This document shows positions 17,293 to 25,934 of a DNA stretch of 64,000 bases, in pieces. Position 1 is the stretch's first letter. The number at the start of each line of letters is the position of its first letter. This DNA is from Clostridium sp. (GTDB lineage Bacteria; Bacillota; Clostridia; Lachnospirales; Lachnospiraceae): positions 1-64,000 of the forward strand of contig JAETQD010000014.1 in the NCBI GenBank assembly GCA_021770825.1. Reading direction: 5' to 3'. A program made the position numbers and the translations under genes. The notes beneath the pieces were generated by a model. That model was not told where the DNA came from. It worked only from the letters and a program-made list of their open reading frames with translations, and did no database searches.

Positions 17293-17526
17293 CAAACCAT
17301 TCCTTCAGAGTTATATATTACGCCTTTAGCATGATATCAATCACAGTTCCTCAACTCCACTAGCTAACTCATCATGCTTCTACATGAAAATTATACTGAG
17401 AACATTGTTTCCTATACCGCGACATTTTTGAAGGCTCCAGATGCAAGGTATATACTAATATCTTCATTAAGTCCATCATAATTTGCATATATTTATGTAG
17501 AATTTTAAGCAAATATCTCAACTACA

Positions 17527-18354
17527 CTAAACCTTCTTCATGATTTCTTCAATTTTTTGTCCATCACCCCAAACGGCTTTAGAATCATATGGACGATCAG
17601 GAAAGGCACCATACTTTAACTTTATCTGGTATCCGTTTTCTTTGATAAAACGTTCCACTCTGTCAGCAAGTTTTTCTGGATGCCCAGAGCAAATATTGAT
17701 CACTCCAAGGACCTCATCTTGAACTACTGCTCGGGCTACCTGCTCACAAAAGTTTTCATAGTCGATGAAATCGAACTGGTTTTGTCCTAATGTGAACGGA
17801 AATTCGCTTTTTCCTTCAGCTTCAGCACTTGTGATTTTTGAAAAGATAGATGAGCCATACTGGGTGTTACCAACAATATAGTATCCACGTAGCCACATGA
17901 ATTTTTTGTTTGTCTGCTTGCAAAGCATTTGAGTGAGCTGTCGTAGTCCGTTTTTGCTGATTCCGTAGGGTGTTATCGGGTTACAGGGTGTCTCCTCCTT
18001 AATACTTCCCTCAAAGAAACCAATTTCATGCATTGAGCCCATTCCAACAATTGTCATTATATCAGATTTTGCAAAGGCGCTAATCAATGCATAGTGTTTT
18101 GGAAGATCATTAATGTGGGCGTCCGAATAATGAACAAAGCCATCACGCCAGGCAAGGTGAAGTAAAATATCTGGTTTATCAAAATAGTTATACGGTTCTT
18201 CGACAGAGAAAAGATCGCAGGCGATTTTCTGTGCCCTGCCATCCACTCGGTCCAACTTTCTTCCAGTCGCAATTACTGCGTGGCCATTGTCAAGTAGATG
18301 CTTTACTATCCCCTGTCCAAGATAGCCATTCGCCCCGGTGACTAATACCTTCAT
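17527..18354 (-). CDS. NAD-dependent epimerase/dehydratase (SDR)
   Basis: The 275-residue extended SDR has GxxGxxG at its start (VTGANGYLGQGI, residues 4-15) and the catalytic YGISK (about 139) preceded by a Ser in GMGSMHE. It would modify a nucleotide sugar for the glycan. It is shorter than typical 310-340-residue epimerases but ends naturally. GAGGT precedes the ATG at 18354. Confidence 0.85.
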   Translation of the reverse strand: MKVLVTGANGYLGQGIVKHLLDNGHAVIATGRKLDRVDGRAQKIACDLFSVEEPYNYFDKPDILLHLAWRDGFVHYSDAHINDLPKHYALISAFAKSDIMTIVGMGSMHEIGFFEGSIKEETPCNPITPYGISKNGLRQLTQMLCKQTNKKFMWLRGYYIVGNTQYGSSIFSKITSAEAEGKSEFPFTLGQNQFDFIDYENFCEQVARAVVQDEVLGVINICSGHPEKLADRVERFIKENGYQIKLKYGAFPDRPYDSKAVWGDGQKIEEIMKKV

Positions 18355-18393
18355 AATCATTTACCTCATCAGAATTTAAATGTTTTCATAACC

Positions 18394-19320
18394 TCAAACT
18401 GTCTCTAACCTTAATCGGAGAAATTTAACAGAATTACATGATTGCTCCATTTCAGGAAGCGACCTCTCATATCCTCTGTCATCGTTGTTCGGACCGATTA
18501 CACATTTGCAGAAAACCTCTAGATCGGCATCTAGTGTGATAATGGGATCAAAATTTAAAACCGACTGTACCTTTGAGATATTTGTTTTATTATTAGTAAT
18601 ATCTCCAATGCGAAAATCTCCAGATACTTTTATCTCACTGTGACTTTCATAATTCTTTTTCAATGGCTATACTGTTTATTACTCCTCCGGCAATGTCCTT
18701 AACATCTATGAATTCTCTACTCTTGAGCCCATCCTCAAAAATATTTACTGGTCTATTTTCAAGCATAAGTGTGGAAAACGTAAAGAATACCTGCATAAGA
18801 ATTCTTGAGACTTTGCCTAATGCTGTTAATATTCTGAAAATAAAATATCGTATAATTAAAGCTCATTGCAGGGCGCAGCGTTTTGAGCATCATTTCTTGA
18901 GAATGCTTTATATATGCAACAAGGACGCGGGGTTAATTTCACTGTCCTCAGTCGTCGTTGCTAGGAAGAGTTGTACCTTATATTTCTGGCAATAAAATTT
19001 GAAATTACCCACAGACATCTTATCTCTGCCTCTACTGTTGGGATAGACCACACCGCAACTGTGACATTTGTATTTCCTTTCGCCATAAATAAAGCGAGAG
19101 GACCATAGGAGGATCTTATTTCCCTACTGTTTTCTCTCGCTAAAGAAATAACTTGGAACAGGTTCGAGGTTTCCATTACATTTGCTACATTATGTTGTTT
19201 GAACTGGTATATAGATTAACCAGTTCCAGTTTCTGCTGCAAGATGAAGTATATATTTACAATCATCTATTGTATTCCGAACGGTAGCAAGGTCGCACAAA
19301 ACTTTTCATGAATCAGTACT
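18394..19320 (-). pseudogene. Decayed NAD-dependent nucleotide-sugar epimerase with zinc-ribbon insert
   Basis: Reading the minus strand, successive epimerase segments appear in different frames. HLAAETGTG then a stop lies at about 19215-19290. SSRFIYGERKYKCHSCGVVYP, with a zinc-ribbon insert, lies at about 19030-19110. TEDSEINPAS lies near 18940. RQSLKNSYAGILYVF lies near 18790-18840, and ENRPVNIFEDGLKSREFIDVKD near 18690-18760. The C-terminal GDFRIGDITNNKTNISKVQ lies at 18550-18620. The gene lacks its N-terminal NAD-binding motif and has at least three frameshifts and several stops. By family it was a dTDP/UDP-sugar 4-epimerase-like enzyme. Confidence 0.85.
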
Positions 19321-19411
19321 TTCCACCTATTCTCTTATAAAGATAGGAGCTTTTGCAATCCTTTCTGTGAATTTGTTCGGTCATATTGCAGAGAGCTGTA
19401 ATATCCCATTC

Positions 19412-20722
19412 TCATATAGTTTTGTCATTAGTTATCGACTTTCCCAAAATGTTCAATGGGTTTAATCCTTTAAGCTGCCATCTAAATACCTCTCTTCCTG
19501 TTTTTCCAAAGAAAAGATTTGAAACAAGCAGAGAGATGCACTGAGTTATTCCTGTCGCTATGGCAGCGCCGAATGTACCAATGTAGTTTATAAAAACATA
19601 GTTCATTATAATATTGAGAATCACACTTATAATCTGGGAATACATCAATATGTTCCCGCGCTTTATCAATGTGTAATGTCCTGCCCTCAATCCTGCATTG
19701 TACATAAAGAACGTTCCAATAACATAAACCTTGTATATTGAAAAAGCATTAGTATATTCGGGTTTTAAAACGTTGAATATATATGGAAGTACAATAAAGG
19801 ATACGCTCACACCTATCAAATATATCCAAGTCAATAAGGCTGTAATTTGTATATATCTTTTTTCATACAATTTCTTGTCTGTCTCATATAATTCTATCAT
19901 ATTAGGATATACGCTTTCCCTTACAGGAGATATTCCTATCTGAACAATAGAAATTAGCTTAACTGCGATCGCATATACCCCCAGCTCCTCTTTTGACAAC
20001 ATATTACCAATCATAATGGAGTCGCATCTTGAATAGATAATTGCACAAGAAGCTGCTATTGCAAGTGGAAGACTTTCTAGTATCAATCCTTTTAAAATAT
20101 TGATCTTCATTTTCCCTTGAATCAGCAGGCCAAAATCCTTTCTGTATTCAAAATACACAATAGCTAAACTAATTAAAGATGTTAATGCTGTGATAAAAGC
20201 AATCGATAAAATCGGTAGATGAAGAGAAACTGCAAGTAGCTGAAGAATTCCTCCAATGGTCAAGCCGATATTGCTCGCAATAATGACTTTTTGAGATTTA
20301 AGCAAATACTCGTACCTGTTTTGCATTCCAAAGCGCAAATTAATTATAATCGTATTAAAAAGCAGGACTATGAATAGAGCTTTATATTCCACACTTTCTC
20401 TACAAACAAGTAAATATATCAGACCCCCAAAAATCGAAATGCCAGAAAATAGTATTCGAGCGATTGATACATTCCACACTAATTCTCCAGGTGCCTCGCT
20501 TGTGTATTTTTTCTTCACAACTCTCGAATCAACAAAAGTGATCAATATTTCAAAAAGAGCAACAATATTTACGGCATATTGATATGTACCATATCCTAAA
20601 GTACCATAGTAGTTTGCGATACGAACTGTAACTATAAGATTGAGAAGAAGAATGAATAGCTTATCGAAGAGCATCCAAAATATATTTGATACTATTCTTT
20701 TAATATTTCTGCTCTTCGTCAT
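19412..20722 (-). CDS. Wzx-type oligosaccharide flippase
   Basis: The 436-residue protein has about 12 predicted membrane helices, consistent with the polysaccharide-specific transport (MATE/MOP) superfamily. It opens MTKSRNIKRIVSNIFWMLFDK, a common Wzx N-terminal style, and ends in a basic tail. It would flip undecaprenyl-linked repeat units across the membrane. AGAGGT lies 9 bases before the ATG, and the gene follows the neuA fusion by 12 bases. Confidence 0.88.
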   Translation of the reverse strand: MTKSRNIKRIVSNIFWMLFDKLFILLLNLIVTVRIANYYGTLGYGTYQYAVNIVALFEILITFVDSRVVKKKYTSEAPGELVWNVSIARILFSGISIFGGLIYLLVCRESVEYKALFIVLLFNTIIINLRFGMQNRYEYLLKSQKVIIASNIGLTIGGILQLLAVSLHLPILSIAFITALTSLISLAIVYFEYRKDFGLLIQGKMKINILKGLILESLPLAIAASCAIIYSRCDSIMIGNMLSKEELGVYAIAVKLISIVQIGISPVRESVYPNMIELYETDKKLYEKRYIQITALLTWIYLIGVSVSFIVLPYIFNVLKPEYTNAFSIYKVYVIGTFFMYNAGLRAGHYTLIKRGNILMYSQIISVILNIIMNYVFINYIGTFGAAIATGITQCISLLVSNLFFGKTGREVFRWQLKGLNPLNILGKSITNDKTI

Positions 20723-20734
20723 ATATAAATACCT

Positions 20735-21901
20735 CTAATTACTTATTTTACTAATAACTTCCCGAATTACTCCTTCTCCCCCTTTTGCAGAGGTTACATA
20801 ATCCGCAACCGCCTTTACTTCTGGAATAGCATCGGCAGGAGCACAGCCATATCCCACAGCCATTATTGCCCCAATATCATTAATGTCATCGCCTATATAG
20901 CAGACATTTTCTAGGGCCACTCTGCGTTCCTCAGCAATTCGTTTTATTGTTTTCAACTTGTCTGTACATCCAACTTCCAAAATATCTAATTTTAATTTTT
21001 CAGCGCGTCGGCGATTAAGTTCTACATTTTCGCTTGTAATGATTCCAGCAATAATTCCCTTCTGGCGAAGCAAAGAAAAGCCCATACCATCTCTGGTATT
21101 AAATTTTTTTAGTTCATCTCCATGTTCAGAGTAATACATTCCTCCATCCGTCAGGCATCCATCGCAGTCTGTAAGAAATATTTTTATGTCTGGAATATCT
21201 GAAGGAACATTAATACCATTCTTTTTCATCAAGGCTTCAATAATCACCCAGTCACTTGGCTCATCAATTTCAAAGAAAGTATCCTCATTCATTTCAATTG
21301 CTTTGATATTACCAGAAACACGATTTTGGTACTTAAGTAGGTCGTGTTTCGTTGTAATATAGAAAGCTCCATTCTCAACCAAATACCCATCGAACTCTTG
21401 ACGACGCGGGCGATGAAAAACATCATAATTGGTAGGCTGAGCATATCCTTGTTCATCATACTTCCAATGAAATCTCTTTTGGCGAACCACAGATAGAACA
21501 GAATCCACGTCGTCCTCGTCAAACACTTCAAAGCCTTTGTCGAGATCAACAGCTTGAAGTAGGGGAGAAGTTGCTTGAATAAGAACTATATTGTCAAAAC
21601 TATATTTCTCGGCAAATTCAAGCATAGCGTATTCGGTTGACGCTGTATCAGAAGCAGATTCTATTGAACGATCAATCACTACTACCTTCTCAAACAGTTC
21701 TGCTTTAGCTCCAGTTTTGAACGCTTCAACGGTCTCTTTAATCTTACTACTGTCAGTTGCAACGTAAACCTTATCAATATGTTTACATTCACATGCGGCT
21801 TTTACAGTCCAGTACACGAGAGGTTTTCCACTAATTGATTTAATATTTTTCAGGGGAATTGATTTGCTTCCACCTCTAACCGGAATAAACGCAACGTTCA
21901 T
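20735..21901 (-). CDS. CMP-nonulosonate cytidylyltransferase fused to HAD (KdsC-like) phosphatase
   Basis: The 388-residue protein is a two-domain fusion. Residues 1-220 form a NeuA/KdsB-type cytidylyltransferase (IPVRGGSKSIPLKNI at 6-20, LIQATSPLL at about 108). Residues 228-388 form a KDO-8-phosphatase-like HAD domain (DCDGCLTDG at about 233-241, and GDDINDIGAM-type motif GDDINDI at about 343). The HAD part suggests that the sugar acid is made as a 9-phosphate, dephosphorylated here, then activated with CTP. This layout resembles animal CMAS. GGAGGGAG precedes the ATG; the gene starts 12 bases after the CBS-cupin gene. Confidence 0.9.
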   Translation of the reverse strand: MNVAFIPVRGGSKSIPLKNIKSISGKPLVYWTVKAACECKHIDKVYVATDSSKIKETVEAFKTGAKAELFEKVVVIDRSIESASDTASTEYAMLEFAEKYSFDNIVLIQATSPLLQAVDLDKGFEVFDEDDVDSVLSVVRQKRFHWKYDEQGYAQPTNYDVFHRPRRQEFDGYLVENGAFYITTKHDLLKYQNRVSGNIKAIEMNEDTFFEIDEPSDWVIIEALMKKNGINVPSDIPDIKIFLTDCDGCLTDGGMYYSEHGDELKKFNTRDGMGFSLLRQKGIIAGIITSENVELNRRRAEKLKLDILEVGCTDKLKTIKRIAEERRVALENVCYIGDDINDIGAIMAVGYGCAPADAIPEVKAVADYVTSAKGGEGVIREVISKISN

Positions 21902-21913
21902 ATATTCTCCCTC

Positions 21914-22672
21914 CTATACTCGCCCATATATGTCTTCATAGCGTATAATATCATCCTCACCGAGGTAATCTCCAATTTGTACTTCAGTGATGATTAAAGT
22001 TTCTTTCTCATCTGTATTTGTGAGTCTATGTCTGCATCCTTTTGGGATGAATACAGAACTTCCACAAGTAACGGCAATAAAAGAATTATCAAGCTGTACT
22101 ATCCCTGTCCCATGAACTACAATCCAATGTTCTTCTCGATGATTATGTGACTGGAGACTGAGTTGGCCTCCTGGTTTCACACTAATTATTTTTCCTTGAT
22201 AGTAGTCATTCAGTACAGTTGTTTTGTAAAAGCCCCAAGGTCGTTGAAATATTTCGTGGTCTATTACACTGGTATCCAAAGATTGAAAGTTATATGTTAG
22301 ATCTGCGTGTATATCCTGAAGGAGCAGTGCATGCATCTGATTCTTGGTAATAATGTTTGTCAACTTTCCGTCTTCATCTACAATTGGTAGGAACTTAATT
22401 GCTTGGTTCTTAAAAGATTCGGTTACTGTTTCAAAGCCATCATTAACCAAGAGTAGGCGGGCATTCTTTGTGTATATATTGGAGATGGATTCTTCATTCA
22501 TACACCCTCGTATAAAAGCACGTCGTATATCGCCGTCAGTGAGAACCCCGAGAACCTTGTCTTCATTTCCTATAACAATTACAAATCCCTGGCGGTTTGC
22601 ATCAATCTTTTTAAGCGCATCTGCAATTTTATCATGCTCATTTACAGTAAAACCAATGAATCTATTGTCCAT
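21914..22672 (-). CDS. CBS-domain / type II mannose-6-phosphate isomerase cupin fusion
   Basis: The 252-residue protein has two CBS repeats (about 8-60 and 68-122), fused to a cupin domain (about 142-250). The cupin matches the phosphomannose isomerase part of ManC-type enzymes: RPWGFYKT, then SLQSHNHREEHWIVVHGTG with HxH metal ligands, then YLGEDDIIRYEDIYGR. It should interconvert fructose-6-phosphate and mannose-6-phosphate. The CBS pair may give adenine-nucleotide control. The fusion is unusual. GGAGGT lies ahead of the ATG. Confidence 0.85.
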   Translation of the reverse strand: MDNRFIGFTVNEHDKIADALKKIDANRQGFVIVIGNEDKVLGVLTDGDIRRAFIRGCMNEESISNIYTKNARLLLVNDGFETVTESFKNQAIKFLPIVDEDGKLTNIITKNQMHALLLQDIHADLTYNFQSLDTSVIDHEIFQRPWGFYKTTVLNDYYQGKIISVKPGGQLSLQSHNHREEHWIVVHGTGIVQLDNSFIAVTCGSSVFIPKGCRHRLTNTDEKETLIITEVQIGDYLGEDDIIRYEDIYGRV

Positions 22673-22733
22673 GGTTAGACCTCCAAATAATTACACAGTA
22701 GCTTGGTGTCATTATCCAATGCCATATCTTTCT

Positions 22734-23603
22734 TTAGTGTTTCCGATATTTTAATTTATCGCGTTGGATCTGCTCAATGGGTAAAATGTCTTCCGACTTG
22801 TATGTAAGCGCTTCATGAACAGCAGCTAAATTTCGCACAAGCTTCCTAATTCCATCTGGTTCGAGGGATGCTGCATGATCCGTTCCTTTCCAGGTGCGAT
22901 CCAGTGTATAATGGCGTTCTATATATTCAGCCCCTAAAGTATAGGCTGCCACATCAACAGATATGCCGAGATGATGTCCAGAGAATCCAATAGCCTTTAC
23001 ACGATCTTCATACAGCTCTTTCATTCGAGTGATTTCGAGCAGACAGATATCCCTAAAAGGAACAGGATAACCGGAAGTACAGTTGTAAAGAATCAAATCT
23101 TTTGCCCTTCCATTCTTCTCAAAGAGCTGGACAACCTGTGCTTCTTCTTCTTTTGTGGTCATACCAAATGAAAGCTGAATCTCACCTTCATAGTGATCGC
23201 ACAACCACTGGAGCATTTCAAAATGCGTATTGCAGGCAGAAGGAATTTTGATAAACTTCGGATGAAGGGATGTAATTTCCTTTGCACTTGTTAGATCCCA
23301 TACTGATGTGGAATAAATGATACCAGCTTCCTCACACCATTTTTTCAGTTGTGCATGTTGGTCAACATCAAATTCCAGGAATTCTCGGTGGGCGCCATAG
23401 GTGTCCCCATATGAGTTAGCGGGATTTGGATGAGGTGCATTATACTGTTCAGGAGTGAGCAATTCTTTCGGACAACGTTTTTGGAACTTGATAGCATCAG
23501 CTTTACAAAAATGTGCCGCTGTTTCAATGAGATCCTTTGCAATTTCCATCTGTCCCATATGATTGCAGCCGGCTTCAGCAATAACAAATGGTTTGTTGTA
23601 CAT
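22734..23603 (-). CDS. NeuB-family nonulosonic acid synthase lacking the SAF domain
   Basis: The 289-residue TIM-barrel enzyme has AEAGCNHMG (residues 9-17), DAIKFQKR (about 36), STSVWD (about 100), YNCTSGYP (about 173) and FSGHHLG (about 204). These are features of sialic acid/legionaminic synthases that condense PEP with a hexose or hexosamine. Usual NeuB has about 345 residues with a C-terminal antifreeze-like (SAF) domain, which is missing. The SAF Arg contacts the N-acetyl group in Neisseria NeuB, so a different substrate is possible. The ATG at 23603 follows GGAGGA; an upstream ATG at 23618 overlaps it. Confidence 0.88.
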   Translation of the reverse strand: MYNKPFVIAEAGCNHMGQMEIAKDLIETAAHFCKADAIKFQKRCPKELLTPEQYNAPHPNPANSYGDTYGAHREFLEFDVDQHAQLKKWCEEAGIIYSTSVWDLTSAKEITSLHPKFIKIPSACNTHFEMLQWLCDHYEGEIQLSFGMTTKEEEAQVVQLFEKNGRAKDLILYNCTSGYPVPFRDICLLEITRMKELYEDRVKAIGFSGHHLGISVDVAAYTLGAEYIERHYTLDRTWKGTDHAASLEPDGIRKLVRNLAAVHEALTYKSEDILPIEQIQRDKLKYRKH

Positions 23604-23640
23604 TTTAATATCCTCCATAATTTATTGGGTCTTCAGTGAC

Positions 23641-24798
23641 CTATATACCCTGTAAATAATTAATATCTGCATCCTGATTTTCAAACAACATTGTTTGGCC
23701 TTCCTTAATGCTTAGACCTAAAACATCACATAACTCTGCGACATTTTTTATGTTATAAATATTAGCATCGGTTTCCAAGTGCCCGACAACTTTGTCACCC
23801 ATGAACAGACCAAACGTGGAATAGCAGTAAACCACTTTGCATTGCAAACCAAGTTCTAAAATGTTATTGGCTGCTGTTGAAAAAGCAGTTAAAACAACAT
23901 CTGGCCGGATGAGGGATGCTAAAATCTCTATTGGTATCCAATTTATCTTCCCAAAATTCATCTGTTTAATATTTTTGCTGTTTAATAAAGAATTATACTT
24001 ATTCACTTCTTCTCTCGGATGAGGTTTTATAAGGAGCGTGTAATCTTCAGGAATGGCATTTCCTACATTTTGAAGCCAACTGATTTGTGCCTCCAGAGAG
24101 ACGCCATCCATTTCAAGAGGTTGTCCTAACCACAGGATTATCTTTTTTCTGTGTTCTCCTATGGAATTTAAATAAGGCAATACGTCTTGAAATAATTCTC
24201 CCCAAATCCTGTCTCGAAACACATTGTTCTGTTGAATAATAGTACGATTCTGTTTTTTTTCTTCTGGGAGCATATTTGGATGCTTTACAAAAATGGTCCG
24301 TATATTATGATTAGCACCTATATAAGGCTCATATCTTGCACCTAAAAAGAGATTTATGAACCAGTCTTTTGACTTGGGAATTTCTCTGCTCCGAATCAAG
24401 TATGTAGCCATTCCTTCTTCAATCAACACAACATCCTTTGCCTTGTTTGCAAAGCTGGTCAGAATCTTTCTGGATACTATATGTTGATCACTGAAAATAA
24501 GTAATAATGTATCATTTCCCGTCATTTTAGAGATTATCTTATAAATGGATGAGAATTTAAATAACCATCCACCATATAAACACTTGTGAAATTGCCGTGG
24601 CAAAAATGACTCTGTGTAAAAATTATTTATTGAACACACTTCATCAAACGCCATTTCAAATCTATATAAGTCAATATTATACTTAGTATAATTGTGCCAA
24701 ATCAGTATGCGCTTTGCTTTTTTCTTCAGTTTCTCTCCGTAATAAACTGCATTTAGTAGCTGGTATGGTGTGAAACAACTAAAAATTACTGTTCTCAT
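23641..24798 (-). CDS. Sialyltransferase/polysialyltransferase-like glycosyltransferase
   Basis: The 385-residue protein has the N-terminal FTPYQLLNA signature (residues 9-17) seen in GT52 and bacterial polysialyltransferase families. It also has LLIKPHPREEV (about 253-263) and TAFSTAANNILELG (about 300-313), typical of nonulosonate transferases. It probably uses the CMP-sugar made by neighbouring genes. The ATG overlaps the preceding GT4 gene by 4 bases (ATGA), so the two are coupled. Confidence 0.78.
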   Translation of the reverse strand: MRTVIFSCFTPYQLLNAVYYGEKLKKKAKRILIWHNYTKYNIDLYRFEMAFDEVCSINNFYTESFLPRQFHKCLYGGWLFKFSSIYKIISKMTGNDTLLLIFSDQHIVSRKILTSFANKAKDVVLIEEGMATYLIRSREIPKSKDWFINLFLGARYEPYIGANHNIRTIFVKHPNMLPEEKKQNRTIIQQNNVFRDRIWGELFQDVLPYLNSIGEHRKKIILWLGQPLEMDGVSLEAQISWLQNVGNAIPEDYTLLIKPHPREEVNKYNSLLNSKNIKQMNFGKINWIPIEILASLIRPDVVLTAFSTAANNILELGLQCKVVYCYSTFGLFMGDKVVGHLETDANIYNIKNVAELCDVLGLSIKEGQTMLFENQDADINYLQGI

Positions 24799-25934
24799 CC
24801 CTGTTCTCCCATCATGGAAACAGACAAGGTTAACAACTCCAGATATCGTTCTTCTAATTTTTTTGCTTCTTTATGGATGTCGTACCCCTTTTCTAGTAGC
24901 ATATTTGAGTTATCTGCTCTGCCATGCTCACAATTGTTTAAGATTGCTTGACTCCATGTTTCAACAGGCTCGTGAAGACTTAAGTATAGAACATCTGAAA
25001 TACAACCTTCTTTACTAACACCATCAGAGCAAACACAAAAAAGGCCATTTGTCTGCGCCTCTAAAAATGTTATACCTAATCCTTCATACCATGAAGGAAA
25101 CACAAAAATATCCATTGCATTATAAAAATCTGTTGGATTCTCCTGATTCCTAGCAAAGATAACTTTCTTGTCTATTCCTAATTCTTTGGCTTGTTTTTCT
25201 AATGTTTGCCGCAATGGTCCATCACCAACTAAAAGGAGTATAGAATCTGGTCTTGCTTTTATAACCTGAGCAAATGCATTTAACAATAATCTGTGGTTTT
25301 TCTCATGGGATAATCGCCCTACATTCCCAATGACATAGGTTTGCATATCAATTGCAAGTTTATTTCTAACTTCTTCCCGCCTTACTTTATTAAATGCATA
25401 TTTTTCAGGGGCTATGGCATTATGGATAACTACTGCGCGTCCACTGTTCATAGTATCAATACCATATAACCATGTTCCAGCTGCCTCACTGCAACACCAC
25501 AGATCAGTGGCAACAGATGGTATTATTCTTTTTGCCCGATTATTAATTCCTTCTTTTAAAAAGTTATTGGTTTGTACATGCGTACTATGACTATGAGAAA
25601 TGCGAATAGGGACCTTATATTTCTTTGCAATCCACAACGGCCAAGCATTCATGGCATCCATCTGACCATGAACCACTTGATAATGATTTTGGTTAATTAT
25701 TTCCCTCAACCGGCGGCTAAAAATAATGGGATGCCTACTCTTCAACGGCACATGAAATATTCTTCCGCCTAATGCAGTTATCTCTGAATCGTAAACTCCC
25801 GGCTCATCGCCTTGAAGCACAAAATCAAACTGGATCTTATGGCGGTCTATGTTTCTGTAATAATTCATTAAAAAGGCTTCGGTCCCTCCATACTTCATAG
25901 TCCCACCTAAAACCATTAAAACTCTTATCATCAT
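24795..25934 (-). CDS. Glycosyltransferase family 1/GT4
   Basis: The 379-residue GT-B enzyme has KYGGTEAFLMNYY (about 14-26) at the acceptor side and FPSWYEGLGITFLEAQ (about 282-297) with the EX7E donor-site pair. It resembles EpsF/CapM-type enzymes in surface glycan clusters. It overlaps the Wzy-like gene by 4 bases and the sialyltransferase-like gene by 4. Confidence 0.88.
   Translation of the reverse strand: MMIRVLMVLGGTMKYGGTEAFLMNYYRNIDRHKIQFDFVLQGDEPGVYDSEITALGGRIFHVPLKSRHPIIFSRRLREIINQNHYQVVHGQMDAMNAWPLWIAKKYKVPIRISHSHSTHVQTNNFLKEGINNRAKRIIPSVATDLWCCSEAAGTWLYGIDTMNSGRAVVIHNAIAPEKYAFNKVRREEVRNKLAIDMQTYVIGNVGRLSHEKNHRLLLNAFAQVIKARPDSILLLVGDGPLRQTLEKQAKELGIDKKVIFARNQENPTDFYNAMDIFVFPSWYEGLGITFLEAQTNGLFCVCSDGVSKEGCISDVLYLSLHEPVETWSQAILNNCEHGRADNSNMLLEKGYDIHKEAKKLEERYLELLTLSVSMMGEQG

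Noticed and set aside
18663..18995. Plus-strand 110-codon ORF in the glycan cluster
   Set aside because: The minus strand here reads as epimerase pseudogene motifs; the plus frame has no ribosome binding site or known domain.
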